Shown: positions 35,207 to 44,912, numbered from the stretch's first letter. The stretch is DNA of 64,000 bases from Agrobacterium vitis (GCF_014926405.1 NZ_JACXXJ020000005.1:1865001-1929000), one strand, 5' to 3'. Program-made: numbers and translations. The notes: generated by a model not told the origin, from the sequence alone.

Positions 35207-36991
35207 TCAGGCGACCCGAGCCGCCTGATCGGCAGCCTCACGACGATGACGCAACCATTCCGGCAGGACTTCCGCCGCCATGGGACGCGACAGCCAGAAG
35301 CCCTGAATCTCATCGCAACCCATCGCTTGCAGGAGATCGGCAGCTTCCGGCGTTTCGACGCCTTCCGCCACCACTTCATAGCCTAGACTGTGCGAAAGGT
35401 TGATCATCGATCGCACCAAGACGCGCTCGCGATTGCCTTTTGCCATATCCGCGACGAAAGAACGGTCGATTTTCACAACATCAGCAGGCAATTTCTGCAT
35501 ATAGGCCAGGCTGCTATAGCCTGTGCCGAAGTCGTCGATCGCCAGCCGGACACCATGGGCGCTCAGCGCGTGCAGAAGGTCGAGTGACTTTTCGGTCTCC
35601 CTCATCATCGCCGTTTCCGTCAGTTCAAATTCAATCTGACCCGGCAGAACATCGTATTTCGCCAGCTTTTCCTTCAGTAGTTCCAGAAATTCCGGCTCAT
35701 TCAAATTGAGAGCCGAAATATTGATCGACAATCGCATGTCGATGCCTTGACCTCGCAGAACGGCCAGATGCGACAGCGCCTTGTCAATCACCCAGGCGCT
35801 CATGGCGCGCACCAGATCGGAGGCTTCGATAACTGGCACGAATTCGGATGGTGAAATCGACCCCAGTTCAGGGTGGTTCCAGCGCAGCAACGCTTCGGCG
35901 CATTCCGCCTGACCGGTCTTCAAAGACAGCCTCGGCTGGAAAACCAGATGCAATTGATCCTGCGACGCCAGAGCGACAGGAAAATCCTGCAACAGGCGGA
36001 AGTTACGGCGATGCAGCAGGTCATGATCGTCGGAGAAAAAGGCAATGCCGGTTTCGCTGTCACGCGCGTCTTGAACCGCACTTTGCAGCGACCGCAGCAC
36101 GTTTTCCGGCTCCATTGCGCCCGGATTGAACCAGGTCACCCCAAGCGAGGGTGTCATCGTCAAACGAAGATTGGCCACCTCACCGACATCGGACAGCAAG
36201 CTTTTCAGCATAGGAAGCAGGCTTTCGGATGTGACGTCCTCCGGCGGGATCAAGGCAAACTGCATCGCGCCAATGTGATAGGAGGCGGTATGATCACCTA
36301 CCGCCCTCTGCAGGAACTGCGCCACGGAGCGGATGACACCATCCAGATGCGATGGACCCATGACACGCGACAACCGGTCGAACTGCATGGTGCGCGCAAG
36401 ATCGAGAACGCCGATCAACCGTTCCTTGCCCCCGCCGTGCTTGCCAATGTCAGCAAGGTCGCTCAACAATTGGAAGCGATTGGGCAGACCGCTGGCGGCC
36501 TCAATACGGCCAACGGCATGCTGCATTTCTATCTGCGCCATGACCATGGCCGCCATATCGGACAACACAGCCATTTCCCTGTCGCCGACCGTGTGAGGTT
36601 CATTATCAAGAACGCAGAGCGCGCCCAGGGAATAGCCATCCGTCGTCATCAGCGGCACACCGGCGTAGAACCGCACGCCAGCCTGACCGAGGGGACTATC
36701 GACATAAAAGGCATCATTGTGAAAATCGTTGACGATCAGCGGCCGACAAGTCTCCGCGACTTCAGCGCAGGGTGCCTTGAACCGTGGAATTTGGTTATGA
36801 TCAATTCCCACTTTGGACTTGAACCACTGGCGATCGACATCTGTCAGCGACACCGCCGCGACCGGCAATCCGAAAAATTCCGATACGATTCGCGTGATCC
36901 GGTCGAAGCTTTCGCTCGGCAGGGTATCGAGTATTTTCAGGTTGCGTAGGCTGGTCAGTCTTGCCAGTTCGCGCTCTTGATCCACAGTCAT
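35207..36991 (-). CDS. GAF - degenerate GGDEF - EAL protein, predicted c-di-GMP phosphodiesterase
   Basis: 594 residues, soluble. GAF domain at about 20-160 (FDRITRIVSEFFGLPVAAVS, AGVPLMTTDGYSLGALCVLD). A GGDEF-like domain follows (about 165-320), but the signature position reads IGAMQF near residue 239 instead of GGDEF, so it cannot make c-di-GMP. The EAL domain (330-585) is intact: AEALLRWNHPELG near 365, the metal site DDFGTGYSSLAYM, KIDRSFVADM and EGVETPEAADLL. The protein should therefore cleave c-di-GMP, perhaps tuned by a GAF ligand or by GTP at the dead cyclase site. It is convergent with bpt and is the first of two c-di-GMP enzymes within 6 kb. Confidence 0.9.
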   Translation of the reverse strand: MTVDQERELARLTSLRNLKILDTLPSESFDRITRIVSEFFGLPVAAVSLTDVDRQWFKSKVGIDHNQIPRFKAPCAEVAETCRPLIVNDFHNDAFYVDSPLGQAGVRFYAGVPLMTTDGYSLGALCVLDNEPHTVGDREMAVLSDMAAMVMAQIEMQHAVGRIEAASGLPNRFQLLSDLADIGKHGGGKERLIGVLDLARTMQFDRLSRVMGPSHLDGVIRSVAQFLQRAVGDHTASYHIGAMQFALIPPEDVTSESLLPMLKSLLSDVGEVANLRLTMTPSLGVTWFNPGAMEPENVLRSLQSAVQDARDSETGIAFFSDDHDLLHRRNFRLLQDFPVALASQDQLHLVFQPRLSLKTGQAECAEALLRWNHPELGSISPSEFVPVIEASDLVRAMSAWVIDKALSHLAVLRGQGIDMRLSINISALNLNEPEFLELLKEKLAKYDVLPGQIEFELTETAMMRETEKSLDLLHALSAHGVRLAIDDFGTGYSSLAYMQKLPADVVKIDRSFVADMAKGNRERVLVRSMINLSHSLGYEVVAEGVETPEAADLLQAMGCDEIQGFWLSRPMAAEVLPEWLRHRREAADQAARVA

Positions 36992-37460
36992 CGCCTTCTT
37001 GGTAGGGCTCGAAGCATCTGATTATCATGCCGAAAGCCAGCCACGCAGAAACGCGGTTCCGAAAGGCGCAGCCAGGCAAAAAACTCTTCCGGCTTGCGTA
37101 TTGAGCACGGTTTGAAATCAAAAACGCTCGCGCACAGCCTTTGTTCCATATGGCGGAGAAGTGATTAAAACCAAGTGACGATATTAACTGCAAAAAGCTT
37201 GAATTTATCTATGGTTATAGCATCATGAATCATTGTTTTCATGCAAAACAAAACCCAGAATTCAGAAGAATTCTGGGTTTGGGGAACCACAACCAGTCAC
37301 TTGGGAGATATGCTGGCTGCAAAATAAATGAAATCGATTTTCTTTAACGAGCCACGCACCTGAAATGCAACGCGCAGGCTCGTGAAATGTCTCATAGATT
37401 CTGGATAAAGCCGCAAATATAATATATTCACGGACTTATACAGTAAACTCATAGTTAAGC
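36992..37460. other. Intergenic region with AT-rich stretch
   Basis: 469 bases from the start of the EAL gene to the end of the methyltransferase gene. A terminator at 37251-37280 serves the methyltransferase. The 37180-37460 part is clearly AT-richer than flanking genes. The first 200 bases should include the EAL gene promoter, but I cannot place it. No gene here is supported. Confidence 0.5.
37251..37280 (-). terminator. Terminator after the methyltransferase gene
   Basis: AAACCCAGAATTC (37251-37263) pairs exactly with GAATTCTGGGTTT (37268-37280) around AGAA. Read on the minus strand the hairpin runs into TTTTGTTTT. It lies about 180 bases past the stop of the methyltransferase, so the transcript has a long 3' end. 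Confidence 0.8.
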
Positions 37461-38507
37461 CTAGCCGATCTTGCGGATAAAGCCGTAGACAATATTGCGA
37501 TTAGCACCGAAACGGACCTGAGCATCGATATCGCCTTCAGGTGTGCTTGCATGAATAACGCGCCACATGTCCTGCTCGCTACGCAGCAGCAGCGCCCAAT
37601 TCATGAAGGTTTCCATATAGCCGTCGGTGTCAAAATCGTCCGAGAAATTGGCAAACATGAAAACGCCATTCGGCTTCAGCATGGATAGGCATTTCTTCGT
37701 CAGCTTTACCGCCACCTTGTCGTTGAGGTAATCGTAAAGGCCGGAAGCATAGATGAAATCGAATGTACCAAGCTGATGAGAATTGGTCAGCAGGCTGCGA
37801 ACCGAACCATCGACAGCTTCAACACATGTCCCCTCGAAATCCTGCCGGATCGAGCCAATGCTAAGCGGATCCTGATCCAGGGCAACCCAGCGTTTGATCC
37901 GGCCTTCCTTAAGGGCAACGGAACGGGCCCCTTCCCGCAGATGGCCTGCAGCAACGGTCATGATTTCCGCATCCGGACCGCGTGAAGAGGCAATTTCATC
38001 CACATGGCGGGCGACGATATCGCGCCGTTCCCGCACCGCTACCGGAGCCCCGGACTCTCTGGTGTGACTGTAAAGCATGCGGCCAAGTTCAGACGCGCCA
38101 GCAACTTCTTCCGCTACACTTTCATGTCCATAGATGAAATCGAGAAGATGTGCATCGCCGGAATATCCACGTGGTTTGACGAATGACCAATGTGTAAAGG
38201 GGTCTTCGTGAAAAAAATTACTAACGGGATGATTCTGCGCAAGTGGAATAAGGCTTCTCCAGATCTCCGGCGTATATTTTGAACGAATCTTATGGAGATT
38301 AGAAATAACGAGCGCCAAAACTTCCTCTACCGGCGCCTTTTTTTGTACTTTCTGCTGGGCAATATTCAAAAAAATCGCAAGTTCTGCCTCAGCAGTCTTG
38401 AGATCGCTGTTTCTTCCATCGTTAATTTTCGAAGAAAAAACCGCAGTTGCAATGGTCTCCGGCGTAACCAAACTCTCTCCATCGAGCGTAATTTCAATTT
38501 GCTGCAT
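37461..38507 (-). CDS. SAM-dependent methyltransferase, PhcB-like
   Basis: 348 residues. The C-terminal two thirds form a class I methyltransferase: DAEIMTVAAGHLREGARSVA (motif I region), RWVALDQDPLSIGSIRQDFE (motif II acidic end), TFDFIYASGLYDYLNDKVAV and LKPNGVFMFANFSDDFDTDG. The preceding stretch, HEDPFTHWSFVKPRGYSGDA, with a G-Y-x-G-D motif, and AVRERRDIVARHV match the family that includes PhcB-type enzymes making 3-hydroxy fatty acid methyl esters. The substrate is not certain; the N-terminal about 90 residues are helical and unassigned. Base composition is more AT-rich than in neighbours. It is divergent from the GGDEF-EAL gene. Confidence 0.75.
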   Translation of the reverse strand: MQQIEITLDGESLVTPETIATAVFSSKINDGRNSDLKTAEAELAIFLNIAQQKVQKKAPVEEVLALVISNLHKIRSKYTPEIWRSLIPLAQNHPVSNFFHEDPFTHWSFVKPRGYSGDAHLLDFIYGHESVAEEVAGASELGRMLYSHTRESGAPVAVRERRDIVARHVDEIASSRGPDAEIMTVAAGHLREGARSVALKEGRIKRWVALDQDPLSIGSIRQDFEGTCVEAVDGSVRSLLTNSHQLGTFDFIYASGLYDYLNDKVAVKLTKKCLSMLKPNGVFMFANFSDDFDTDGYMETFMNWALLLRSEQDMWRVIHASTPEGDIDAQVRFGANRNIVYGFIRKIG

Positions 38508-38805
38508 GGGGCTACCCTTAAGATTGAAACAAGAGTGTTAATGACTTTGTAACTATAAAGCCTGATTGTTGATTCCGCGACTGGATGCCAAGGTCTTCTT
38601 GAATTAAGGTTAACGACTAAAATCCCCTATTGTATCAGGCCGGTAAAGCATGCACTGCATCGACGCAGGTAAAAAAGCGAGTGTTAATACTCTATAAATG
38701 CTGTAAATTAGGGCTCTGACTTTACCGAAAAGACGGCATGACAACGGGCGCTCCAATGAAACATTGGAAGGTAGGGCTTGGATTCCCTCTGAGGACGATC
38801 TATCG

Positions 38806-40842
38806 ATGGAATTCAGCATGAAGAATACCCTGCCCGATCCGAATACCGTGACTAGGAGCGGGGTTTCCGATAGAAGGCGAACCGCAGAAATGGCGAAGCT
38901 CTACCGGGAAGAGACTGAGCAGGATAGGATCCATAAAGCCAGATTTGGACTTTGGGCAGCCAGCATTGTCTATATCCTATTCTCCATAACCGATTTCCTA
39001 CTCGTTCCGGATGTTGCCGTAACAGAAATGAAAATCCGGCTGCTCATCGGCGTGCTCGCCATTGTCTCTCTGGAAACGCAGATTTGGCTGAAGGTCAGGG
39101 CCGCGTGGATAGACCTGACGTGCTCCATTGCCCTTATTATCGGCTATGGAGTCTGGCTGTATGTGGCCTCAATGACTGAATTGTCTGAGAACCTGCGTTA
39201 CTACATGGTTTTTGGGACTATTTTCATGATGAGCGCCAACCTTTTCTTTGGCCTGGACTTTCTGCTTTCCATCGCGACATCGGCTGTGGTTCTCCTGCTG
39301 TTTTTCTGGAGCCTTACAACCAATTTCGCGGAAGAAACCTCCTATGTTATTGCTTTTGGGACGTTTTTTGTCTCCTGTTTCATTTTCACCAGCTACGTCA
39401 ATCTACGGCTGAACAGGGAGCGACATAATGTTTTCCTCAACGCGCTGGAGGCACGCAAGCAGCATCGGGAAGCGATCGAACGCGGCAAAGCGCTGCTGCG
39501 CCTTTCCAACACAGACTATCTGACCGGCGTTGAAAACCGGCGTGCCATCGATCAGCGATTGCGGGACAATTGGGCTGAATGGCAAAGTTCAGGAACCGGC
39601 TTTGCCGCAATTCTGGTCGACGTCGATTTTTTCAAGAAATACAACGACTATTACGGGCATCAAGCTGGCGACCATTGTCTGGTCCTGGTCGCCAATGCTC
39701 TGAAGACAGCCCTCCTGCCCTTCAATGCCTCCATTGGCCGTTATGGCGGCGAGGAATTTATCGTTCTGGCTCCAGCCGCCAGCCGTGACGATGTTGGGCT
39801 GCTGGCTGAGATGATTCGCATTACCGTGGAAAAAATGTCGCTGGTCCACGATCAGCGCAAGGATGGCATCAACGTCGTCACGGTCAGCGTCGGCGCGGCC
39901 TTTACACGCCCTCATTTCGGTCCACGGCTGGAAAAGATCATTACCGAGGCCGACCGGGCGCTCTATTCGGCAAAGGCCAATGGTCGTAATTGCGCGCGGT
40001 TGTTCGACCCGAACGACCCGCAAAGCAGCGACGATAGCGAGCACATTGCCGCTTTGTTGCGGGTGGCTGTGGCCAATAACCTTGTTTCCCTCGTCTATCA
40101 GCCGATCCTCAACCTCACGACCGGCAAGATCGACGCTGCGGAAGCCTTGATGCGGCTGAAACTGCTAGATGGGACGCCTGTCACACCCTCGGTGTTCATT
40201 CCGATTGCCGAGCGCACGGGGTCCATCCTTGATCTCGGCCTGTGGACGCTACGCCAGGCCTGCACCGAAATCCTCGTTCCCGGCCACGCGCCGGTCGTTA
40301 GTATCAATGTCTCTCCTATTCAGTTGAAAACCCGCGGCTTTGCCGCCGCCGTCGCTGAAATCCTGATCGATACCGGCGTCGATGGGCAGCATGTCGCCTT
40401 CGAGATTACCGAAGGCATCAATATGGATCGTCAATCCGACATCCTGCGCTGCATCAAGGACCTTGAAAATATGGGCATCCGCATCTGGCTGGATGATTTC
40501 GGTACTGGTTTCGCTGGCCTGTCCTGGCTGCGGCTCTTCAATTTCGACACGGTGAAAATCGATCGGTCCTTCCTTCAGGACAGCGATACGCCGAAGGGAC
40601 GCTCCATGCTGCGCGACATCATCGCGCTGGTCCGCAATCGTGGCCACCGCATTCTTGTCGAGGGCATCGAGACCGAGGAACAGCTGGAGTTGATGCGGCA
40701 GTTCGACATTGATCATGTGCAGGGATTCTACATCGGCCGCCCGGCCACCTTGGATGTCTTCAAGTCCAAACCCCTGAACCATTTTAGCCCAGCTGAGACG
40801 GAAAGCGCAGATGCGCCACTGATTACCCATTTTATCAGCTAA
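38806..40842 (+). CDS. Membrane GGDEF-EAL protein (bifunctional c-di-GMP enzyme)
   Basis: 678 residues from ATG 38806, which follows GAGGA; ATG 38818 and TTG 38764 are alternatives. The first 60 residues are charged, then about six membrane helices (roughly 50-215) form a MASE-like sensor. The GGDEF domain is intact (IGRYGGEEFIVLAP, near 311) with DVDFFKKYNDYYGHQAGDHC, but lacks an RxxD inhibitory site just upstream. The EAL domain is also intact: AAEALMRLKLLDG (about 445), FEITEGINMD, DDFGTGFAGLSWL and KIDRSFLQDS. Either activity may dominate. It is followed at once by a palindromic repeat beginning at the base after the stop codon. Confidence 0.92.
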   Translation: MEFSMKNTLPDPNTVTRSGVSDRRRTAEMAKLYREETEQDRIHKARFGLWAASIVYILFSITDFLLVPDVAVTEMKIRLLIGVLAIVSLETQIWLKVRAAWIDLTCSIALIIGYGVWLYVASMTELSENLRYYMVFGTIFMMSANLFFGLDFLLSIATSAVVLLLFFWSLTTNFAEETSYVIAFGTFFVSCFIFTSYVNLRLNRERHNVFLNALEARKQHREAIERGKALLRLSNTDYLTGVENRRAIDQRLRDNWAEWQSSGTGFAAILVDVDFFKKYNDYYGHQAGDHCLVLVANALKTALLPFNASIGRYGGEEFIVLAPAASRDDVGLLAEMIRITVEKMSLVHDQRKDGINVVTVSVGAAFTRPHFGPRLEKIITEADRALYSAKANGRNCARLFDPNDPQSSDDSEHIAALLRVAVANNLVSLVYQPILNLTTGKIDAAEALMRLKLLDGTPVTPSVFIPIAERTGSILDLGLWTLRQACTEILVPGHAPVVSINVSPIQLKTRGFAAAVAEILIDTGVDGQHVAFEITEGINMDRQSDILRCIKDLENMGIRIWLDDFGTGFAGLSWLRLFNFDTVKIDRSFLQDSDTPKGRSMLRDIIALVRNRGHRILVEGIETEEQLELMRQFDIDHVQGFYIGRPATLDVFKSKPLNHFSPAETESADAPLITHFIS

Positions 40843-40944
40843 AGCATCGGACCGAAAAGTGGGAACCGGTTTTCGGATGAATCCGATGCGTAAACAAAAA
40901 CCTAGAGCATCGTTCCGATTCCTATTTTCGGTCCGATGCTCTAG
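40843..40944. repeat. Bipartite palindromic repeat, copy B
   Basis: Second copy of the unit at 14673-14775. GCATCGGA (40844-40851) pairs with TCCGATGC further on, with the shared middle CCGAAAAGTGGGAACCGG, and AGAGCATCG pairs with CGATGCTCT at the end. The copy starts one base after the TAA of the GGDEF-EAL gene and lies between convergent genes, like copy A. Confidence 0.9.
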
Positions 40945-41015
40945 GGCATTCAATGTTTCTCGGAAATGCAGAAATACGCTACAGCCTGAGCCATTGGCAA
41001 AACGGAAACGGCGGC

Positions 41016-41039
41016 CCTGCGCACTACATGGTGCGCAGG
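41016..41039. terminator. Hairpin after parC, likely bidirectional terminator
   Basis: CCTGCGCAC (41016-41024) pairs exactly with GTGCGCAGG (41031-41039) around TACATG, 13 bases past the parC stop. T-runs are weak on either strand, so it may act with the nearby repeat. Confidence 0.5.
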
Positions 41040-41052
41040 ACGAAACGGGCAA

Positions 41053-43329
41053 TCAGCCGCTGAATTTGCCGCTGCGCGGGAAGCCCTTGGGAACCGTGCG
41101 TCCAGACCCGGCCCGGTCGCCCAGCCATTCCAACAGTTCGTCCTTGCTGCGGGTGAAGCTCCGGCCCGCACTGTCTTCCCAGGAAAGCCCGTCTGCAAGG
41201 GTAAAGCACTTGATGTCGGAGACACCGCCGTCCTTATAGCGTTGCAGGCGCACGCCCTTGCCGCGGCTCATTTCCGGGACCTGTGCCAGCGGGAAGACCA
41301 CCATTTTGCGATTTTCGCCGACCACAGCTACATGGTCGCCGGAAATCGGCACGACCAGCTTGGTTTCATCAGGCATGCCGACATTCATCACCTGCTTACC
41401 CTTGCGGGTATTGGCGGTGATGTCGCTTTCCGCGACGATGAAGCCATTGCCACCCGTCGAGGCGATCAGCAGCTTGCGGGCTGGATCGTGGACGAAAGCC
41501 GTCAGCACATCCTGATCGTTTTCCATATCGACCATGATGCGGATCGGCTCGCCATGGCCGCGCCCGCCGGGCAGCTTGTCGCCGCCAAGCGTATAGACCT
41601 TGCCACCGGTGGTCAGCAGCAGGATCTTGTCGGTGGTCTGCGCCGGGAAGGCCACGCGCAGACCATCGCCTTCCTTGAAGGTCAGGCTGGCTTTATCGTA
41701 GCTGTGGCCCTTCAGCGCCCGTATCCAGCCCTTTTCGGAGATGACGACGGTTATCGGCTCTTTCTCGATCATCGCCTGCTGAATGGCATCGACATCGGCG
41801 TCCGGCGCATTGGCAAACAGCGTGCGGCGGCGGCCAATGTCGGTCGCCTTGGCGTATTTCTTCTTCACCTCACCGATTTCCGAAGCGACAGTCCCCCATT
41901 GCAGGTCGTCAGAGGCCAGCAATGTCTCGATCTCTGCCTTTTCCTTGGAGAGCGCATCGTGTTCCTTGCGGATCTCGAATTCCTCGAGCTTGCGTAAATT
42001 GCGCAACCGCATATTCAAGATGGCCTCGGCCTGGTTGTCAGTCAGCTCGAAACGGGCAATCAGCGCGTCCTTGGCCTCGTCTTCCTCGCGGATGATGCGG
42101 ATCACCTCGTCGAGATTGAGATAGGCGATCAGCAAGCCGCCGAGAATTTCCAGCCGCCGGTCGATGGCCGCCAGACGGAAGCGCGACCGGCGCACCAGCA
42201 CGTCCTTGCGGTGATCCAGCCATTCCAGCAGCACCTCGTTCAGCGCCATCACCTTCGGCACTTTACCTTGGGAGAGGACGTTCATGTTCAGCGGGATGCG
42301 GCTTTCCAGCTCAGACAGCTTGAACAGCGATTCCATCAGGATGGTCGGATCAACCGTGCGACTCTTCGGCACCAGCACGACGCGAACGTCTTCAGCTGAC
42401 TCATCGCGAATGTCTTCCAGCAACGGCAGGCGCTTGGCGATCAGCAACTCAGCGATCTTTTCGATCAACCGTGATTTCTGCACCTGGAACGGGATCTGGG
42501 TGATGACGATCTGGTAGCCGCCGCGCCCGAGGTCTTCCGTCTCCCATTTGGCCCGCACCCGGAAACCGCCGCGCCCGGTGCGGTAGGTTTCCAGCATGCT
42601 TTCGCGGCTTTCGATGACAATGCCGCCGGTCGGGAAATCCGGTCCCTCGATGCCGCCGCGCTGCGGATGAGCCGGATCGGCAAACAGCTCTTCGACAGAA
42701 GCGCTACGGTTCTTGATCAGATAAAGCGCCGCATCACACAGCTCGTGGGCATTGTGCGGCGGGATCGAGGTTGCCATGCCGACCGCGATGCCGGAGGCGC
42801 CATTGGCGAGCAGATTGGGAAAAGCGCCGGGCAACACGACCGGCTCGTCGTCTTCCTCGTTATAGGTCGGACGAAAATCCACCGCATCCTGCTCGATACC
42901 CTCAAGCAGAAGCCCGGCAACGTCGGTCATCCTTGCTTCGGTATACCGGTAGGCAGCCGCCGAATCGCCGTCGATATTGCCGAAATTGCCCTGACCATCG
43001 ACGACGGGATAGCGCTGCGAAAAATCCTGGGCGAGCCGAACAAGTGCGTCATAGACCGACTGGTCGCCATGCGGGTGAAATTTACCGATGACATCGCCGA
43101 CGATACGGGCGCATTTCTTGAAGGCGGAATTGGGCCTGATCCCCATTTCGCTCATCGCATGGATGATGCGCCGATGCACCGGCTTCAGCCCATCGCGCAC
43201 GTCAGGCAGCGCCCGGTGCATGATGGTCGACAGCGCATAGGCCAGGTAGCGCTCTTCCAGCGCATATTTCAGATCGATCGGTGTGACGTTATCGCCACCG
43301 TCGCCAGGCGGTATAAGACTTTTTCCCAT
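41053..43329 (-). CDS. parC: DNA topoisomerase IV subunit A
   Basis: 758 residues from ATG 43329 (an alternative start ten codons earlier is less typical). ParC cuts and passes DNA to unlink chromosomes. The active-site tyrosine is in [11 protein letters not shown]; the helix before it reads [16 protein letters not shown]. The tower and coiled-coil region contain [11 protein letters not shown], and the C-terminal beta-pinwheel is present ([38 protein letters not shown]). At the two quinolone-determining positions (E. coli S80 and E84), Gln and Asp are found. The gene is single and is convergent with the GGDEF-EAL gene. Confidence 0.96.
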   Translation of the reverse strand: MGKSLIPPGDGGDNVTPIDLKYALEERYLAYALSTIMHRALPDVRDGLKPVHRRIIHAMSEMGIRPNSAFKKCARIVGDVIGKFHPHGDQSVYDALVRLAQDFSQRYPVVDGQGNFGNIDGDSAAAYRYTEARMTDVAGLLLEGIEQDAVDFRPTYNEEDDEPVVLPGAFPNLLANGASGIAVGMATSIPPHNAHELCDAALYLIKNRSASVEELFADPAHPQRGGIEGPDFPTGGIVIESRESMLETYRTGRGGFRVRAKWETEDLGRGGYQIVITQIPFQVQKSRLIEKIAELLIAKRLPLLEDIRDESAEDVRVVLVPKSRTVDPTILMESLFKLSELESRIPLNMNVLSQGKVPKVMALNEVLLEWLDHRKDVLVRRSRFRLAAIDRRLEILGGLLIAYLNLDEVIRIIREEDEAKDALIARFELTDNQAEAILNMRLRNLRKLEEFEIRKEHDALSKEKAEIETLLASDDLQWGTVASEIGEVKKKYAKATDIGRRRTLFANAPDADVDAIQQAMIEKEPITVVISEKGWIRALKGHSYDKASLTFKEGDGLRVAFPAQTTDKILLLTTGGKVYTLGGDKLPGGRGHGEPIRIMVDMENDQDVLTAFVHDPARKLLIASTGGNGFIVAESDITANTRKGKQVMNVGMPDETKLVVPISGDHVAVVGENRKMVVFPLAQVPEMSRGKGVRLQRYKDGGVSDIKCFTLADGLSWEDSAGRSFTRSKDELLEWLGDRAGSGRTVPKGFPRSGKFSG

Positions 43330-43431
43330 GCCCCTTGCGTAGCCGAGAACCCCTTGCACGGCAAGGATTCCGGGGGATGCACCTGTGGATTATCCGATCC
43401 GGGCGTTTAAGGTCTATGAGACAAAATCAAA

Positions 43432-43537
43432 CTACAGCGCCGTGCGCCCTATAGGGCGCACAAAGGTTCGCTGTAGCTCTTTATATCTGCTGCATAATTT
43501 TCTCCTTAAATCGAATCCGATTTAAGGAATTATGCAG
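43432..43537. repeat. Composite palindromic repeat (Rhizobiaceae type)
   Basis: Two palindromes in series. First: outer CTACAGCG (43432-43439)/CGCTGTAG (43469-43476) around the perfect 20-base palindrome 43442-43461 (GTGCGCCCTA and complement). Second: TCCTTAAATCG (43503-43513)/CGATTTAAGGA (43518-43528), extended by CTGCATAAT/ATTATGCAG. Elements of this form recur between genes in Rhizobium and Agrobacterium. The 9906-9949 palindrome looks like a related, shortened copy. Confidence 0.85.
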
Positions 43538-43579
43538 TAGTACGACAAAAAGCATGGCGGATTTCCGCACTGTCTTATA

Positions 43580-43614
43580 AAGGATCATGACCGCGCAATC
43601 GCGCATATCCTTTT
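43580..43614 (+). terminator. Bulged hairpin with T-run in the leader of the secreted protein gene
   Basis: AAAGGAT (43580-43586) pairs with ATCCTTT (43608-43614), inner ATG/CAT and CGCG/CGCG also pair, with one- or two-base bulges, followed by TGTTCTT. It looks like an intrinsic terminator but lies 20 bases before the ribosome site of the next plus-strand gene, so it could act as an attenuator. Confidence 0.4.
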
Positions 43615-43633
43615 GTTCTTAGAGGGAATTGTT

Positions 43634-44857
43634 ATGACGACGCATAAATCCGCCGGGCCTGCCCTGCGCCGTATCCTCTCGGTCAGTGCCGCCATTCTCG
43701 TGCTTCCCTCAGCAGCTTTTGCGCTGGATGGCCAGGATTTGCTCGCCAAGATCAATAAATCCTATACCGGGGGCAATGCCGCCATTACCGCCAGTTCCAT
43801 CGATATCAACGGCGATGTCGTGACGCTGCGGGGTACCAAGCTGAAGCCAGCCAAAGCGTCGGATACCGGCCCGGATGCCGCGCCAGTCTCCATCGGTGAC
43901 GTGAAGATGAGTGGCGTCATCGAAAACCAGGACGGCTCCTACGAAATCGACCGGGTCGATTTTCAGCCGCTCAATCTGGTTGAAAACAACTCAACCGTCA
44001 CCGCCTCCGATCTCTACCTGTCCGGCGTCACCGTTCCGGCCAAGACCGATGGCGGCGACCTCGCCTCCATGCTGTTTTACGAGAAGGCCCATAGCGGCCC
44101 GATCAGCGTCAAGGCGGATGGCAAGGAAGTGTTGTCCATGGCCGAGGCCGAAGCGACAACGGCAATCGAGGACGATGGCGCCAGCCTCGCTTTCGAAGGG
44201 ACTGTCAAAGGCTTCAAGCTCGATCTGTCCACCGTCGACGATCCGAAGAGCCGCGATGCAATCGAAAAGCTCGGGATCAGCATGCTCGATGGCGGCATGA
44301 CCATGAAAGGCAGCTGGGAACTGCAATCGGGAACGATTGACGTTCAAAACTACACGCTCGATTTCAAGAATGTTGGTAAGCTGACGGTGGCGCTCGGCCT
44401 GTCCGGTTATACGCTGGACCTGGTCAAGCAACTTCAGGAAACCGCCCGGGCCATGGAAACCAATGCCAAGGACCCGCAGGCGCAGCAGGCCTCCGGCATT
44501 GCCATTCTCGGTCTGATGCAGCAAATGTCCTTCCTGGGCGCCGATATCCGCTTCGACGATGCCGGCATTACCGAGCGGGCACTGGCCTATAGCGGCAGCC
44601 AACAAGGCGTCTCGGGCAAGGATATGGGCCAGATGGTCAAGGCCATGATGCCTTTGATGCTGGCCCAGGCCAAGCTTGGCGATTTCCAGAATGTCGTCAC
44701 GTCAGCCGTCAATGCCTATATCGACAATCCGAAGAGCCTGACGATCTCCGCGGAACCGCAGAACCCGGTCCCCTTCCCGATGATCGTCGGCGCAGCCATG
44801 GGCGCACCGGAGACGCTGCCCAAGGTTCTGGGCGCTAAGGTAACGTCGAACGACTGA
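43634..44857 (+). CDS. Secreted/periplasmic protein of unknown family
   Basis: 407 residues from ATG 43634 with AGAGGG upstream. Signal peptide: RRILSVSAAILVLPSAAFA, cut before LDGQDLLAKI. The mature part is rich in beta-prone repeats of the form SIDINGDVVTLRG, DVKMSGVIENQDGSYEIDRV, VTASDLYLSGVTVP, and TLDFKNVGKLTVALGLSGY, like an AsmA/DUF945-style lipid-groove fold, but I cannot confirm that. No cysteine and no membrane helix after the signal. It stands alone, ends at a strong bidirectional terminator, and has an unusual leader with a repeat and hairpin. I do not recognise a named family. Confidence 0.8.
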   Translation: MTTHKSAGPALRRILSVSAAILVLPSAAFALDGQDLLAKINKSYTGGNAAITASSIDINGDVVTLRGTKLKPAKASDTGPDAAPVSIGDVKMSGVIENQDGSYEIDRVDFQPLNLVENNSTVTASDLYLSGVTVPAKTDGGDLASMLFYEKAHSGPISVKADGKEVLSMAEAEATTAIEDDGASLAFEGTVKGFKLDLSTVDDPKSRDAIEKLGISMLDGGMTMKGSWELQSGTIDVQNYTLDFKNVGKLTVALGLSGYTLDLVKQLQETARAMETNAKDPQAQQASGIAILGLMQQMSFLGADIRFDDAGITERALAYSGSQQGVSGKDMGQMVKAMMPLMLAQAKLGDFQNVVTSAVNAYIDNPKSLTISAEPQNPVPFPMIVGAAMGAPETLPKVLGAKVTSND

Positions 44858-44885
44858 GGAGCGTCAAGCTCGAACACAGACGATA

Positions 44886-44912
44886 AAAGCCGCCAGACTG
44901 GCGGCTTTTTTT
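44886..44912. terminator. Strong bidirectional terminator
   Basis: AAAGCCGCCA (44886-44895) pairs exactly with TGGCGGCTTT (44899-44908) around GAC, followed by a T-run to 44912. It separates the secreted protein gene from the convergent FUSC-like gene; the minus-strand reading also ends in T residues. Confidence 0.92.

Larger units (their letters stand above)
43330..43633. other. Divergent gap parC/secreted protein with repeat and hairpin
   Basis: 304 bases with no gene. It carries the composite repeat at 43432-43537 and a bulged hairpin at 43580-43614 listed separately. The parC promoter must lie in 43330-43430, where I cannot point to boxes with certainty. Confidence 0.5.
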
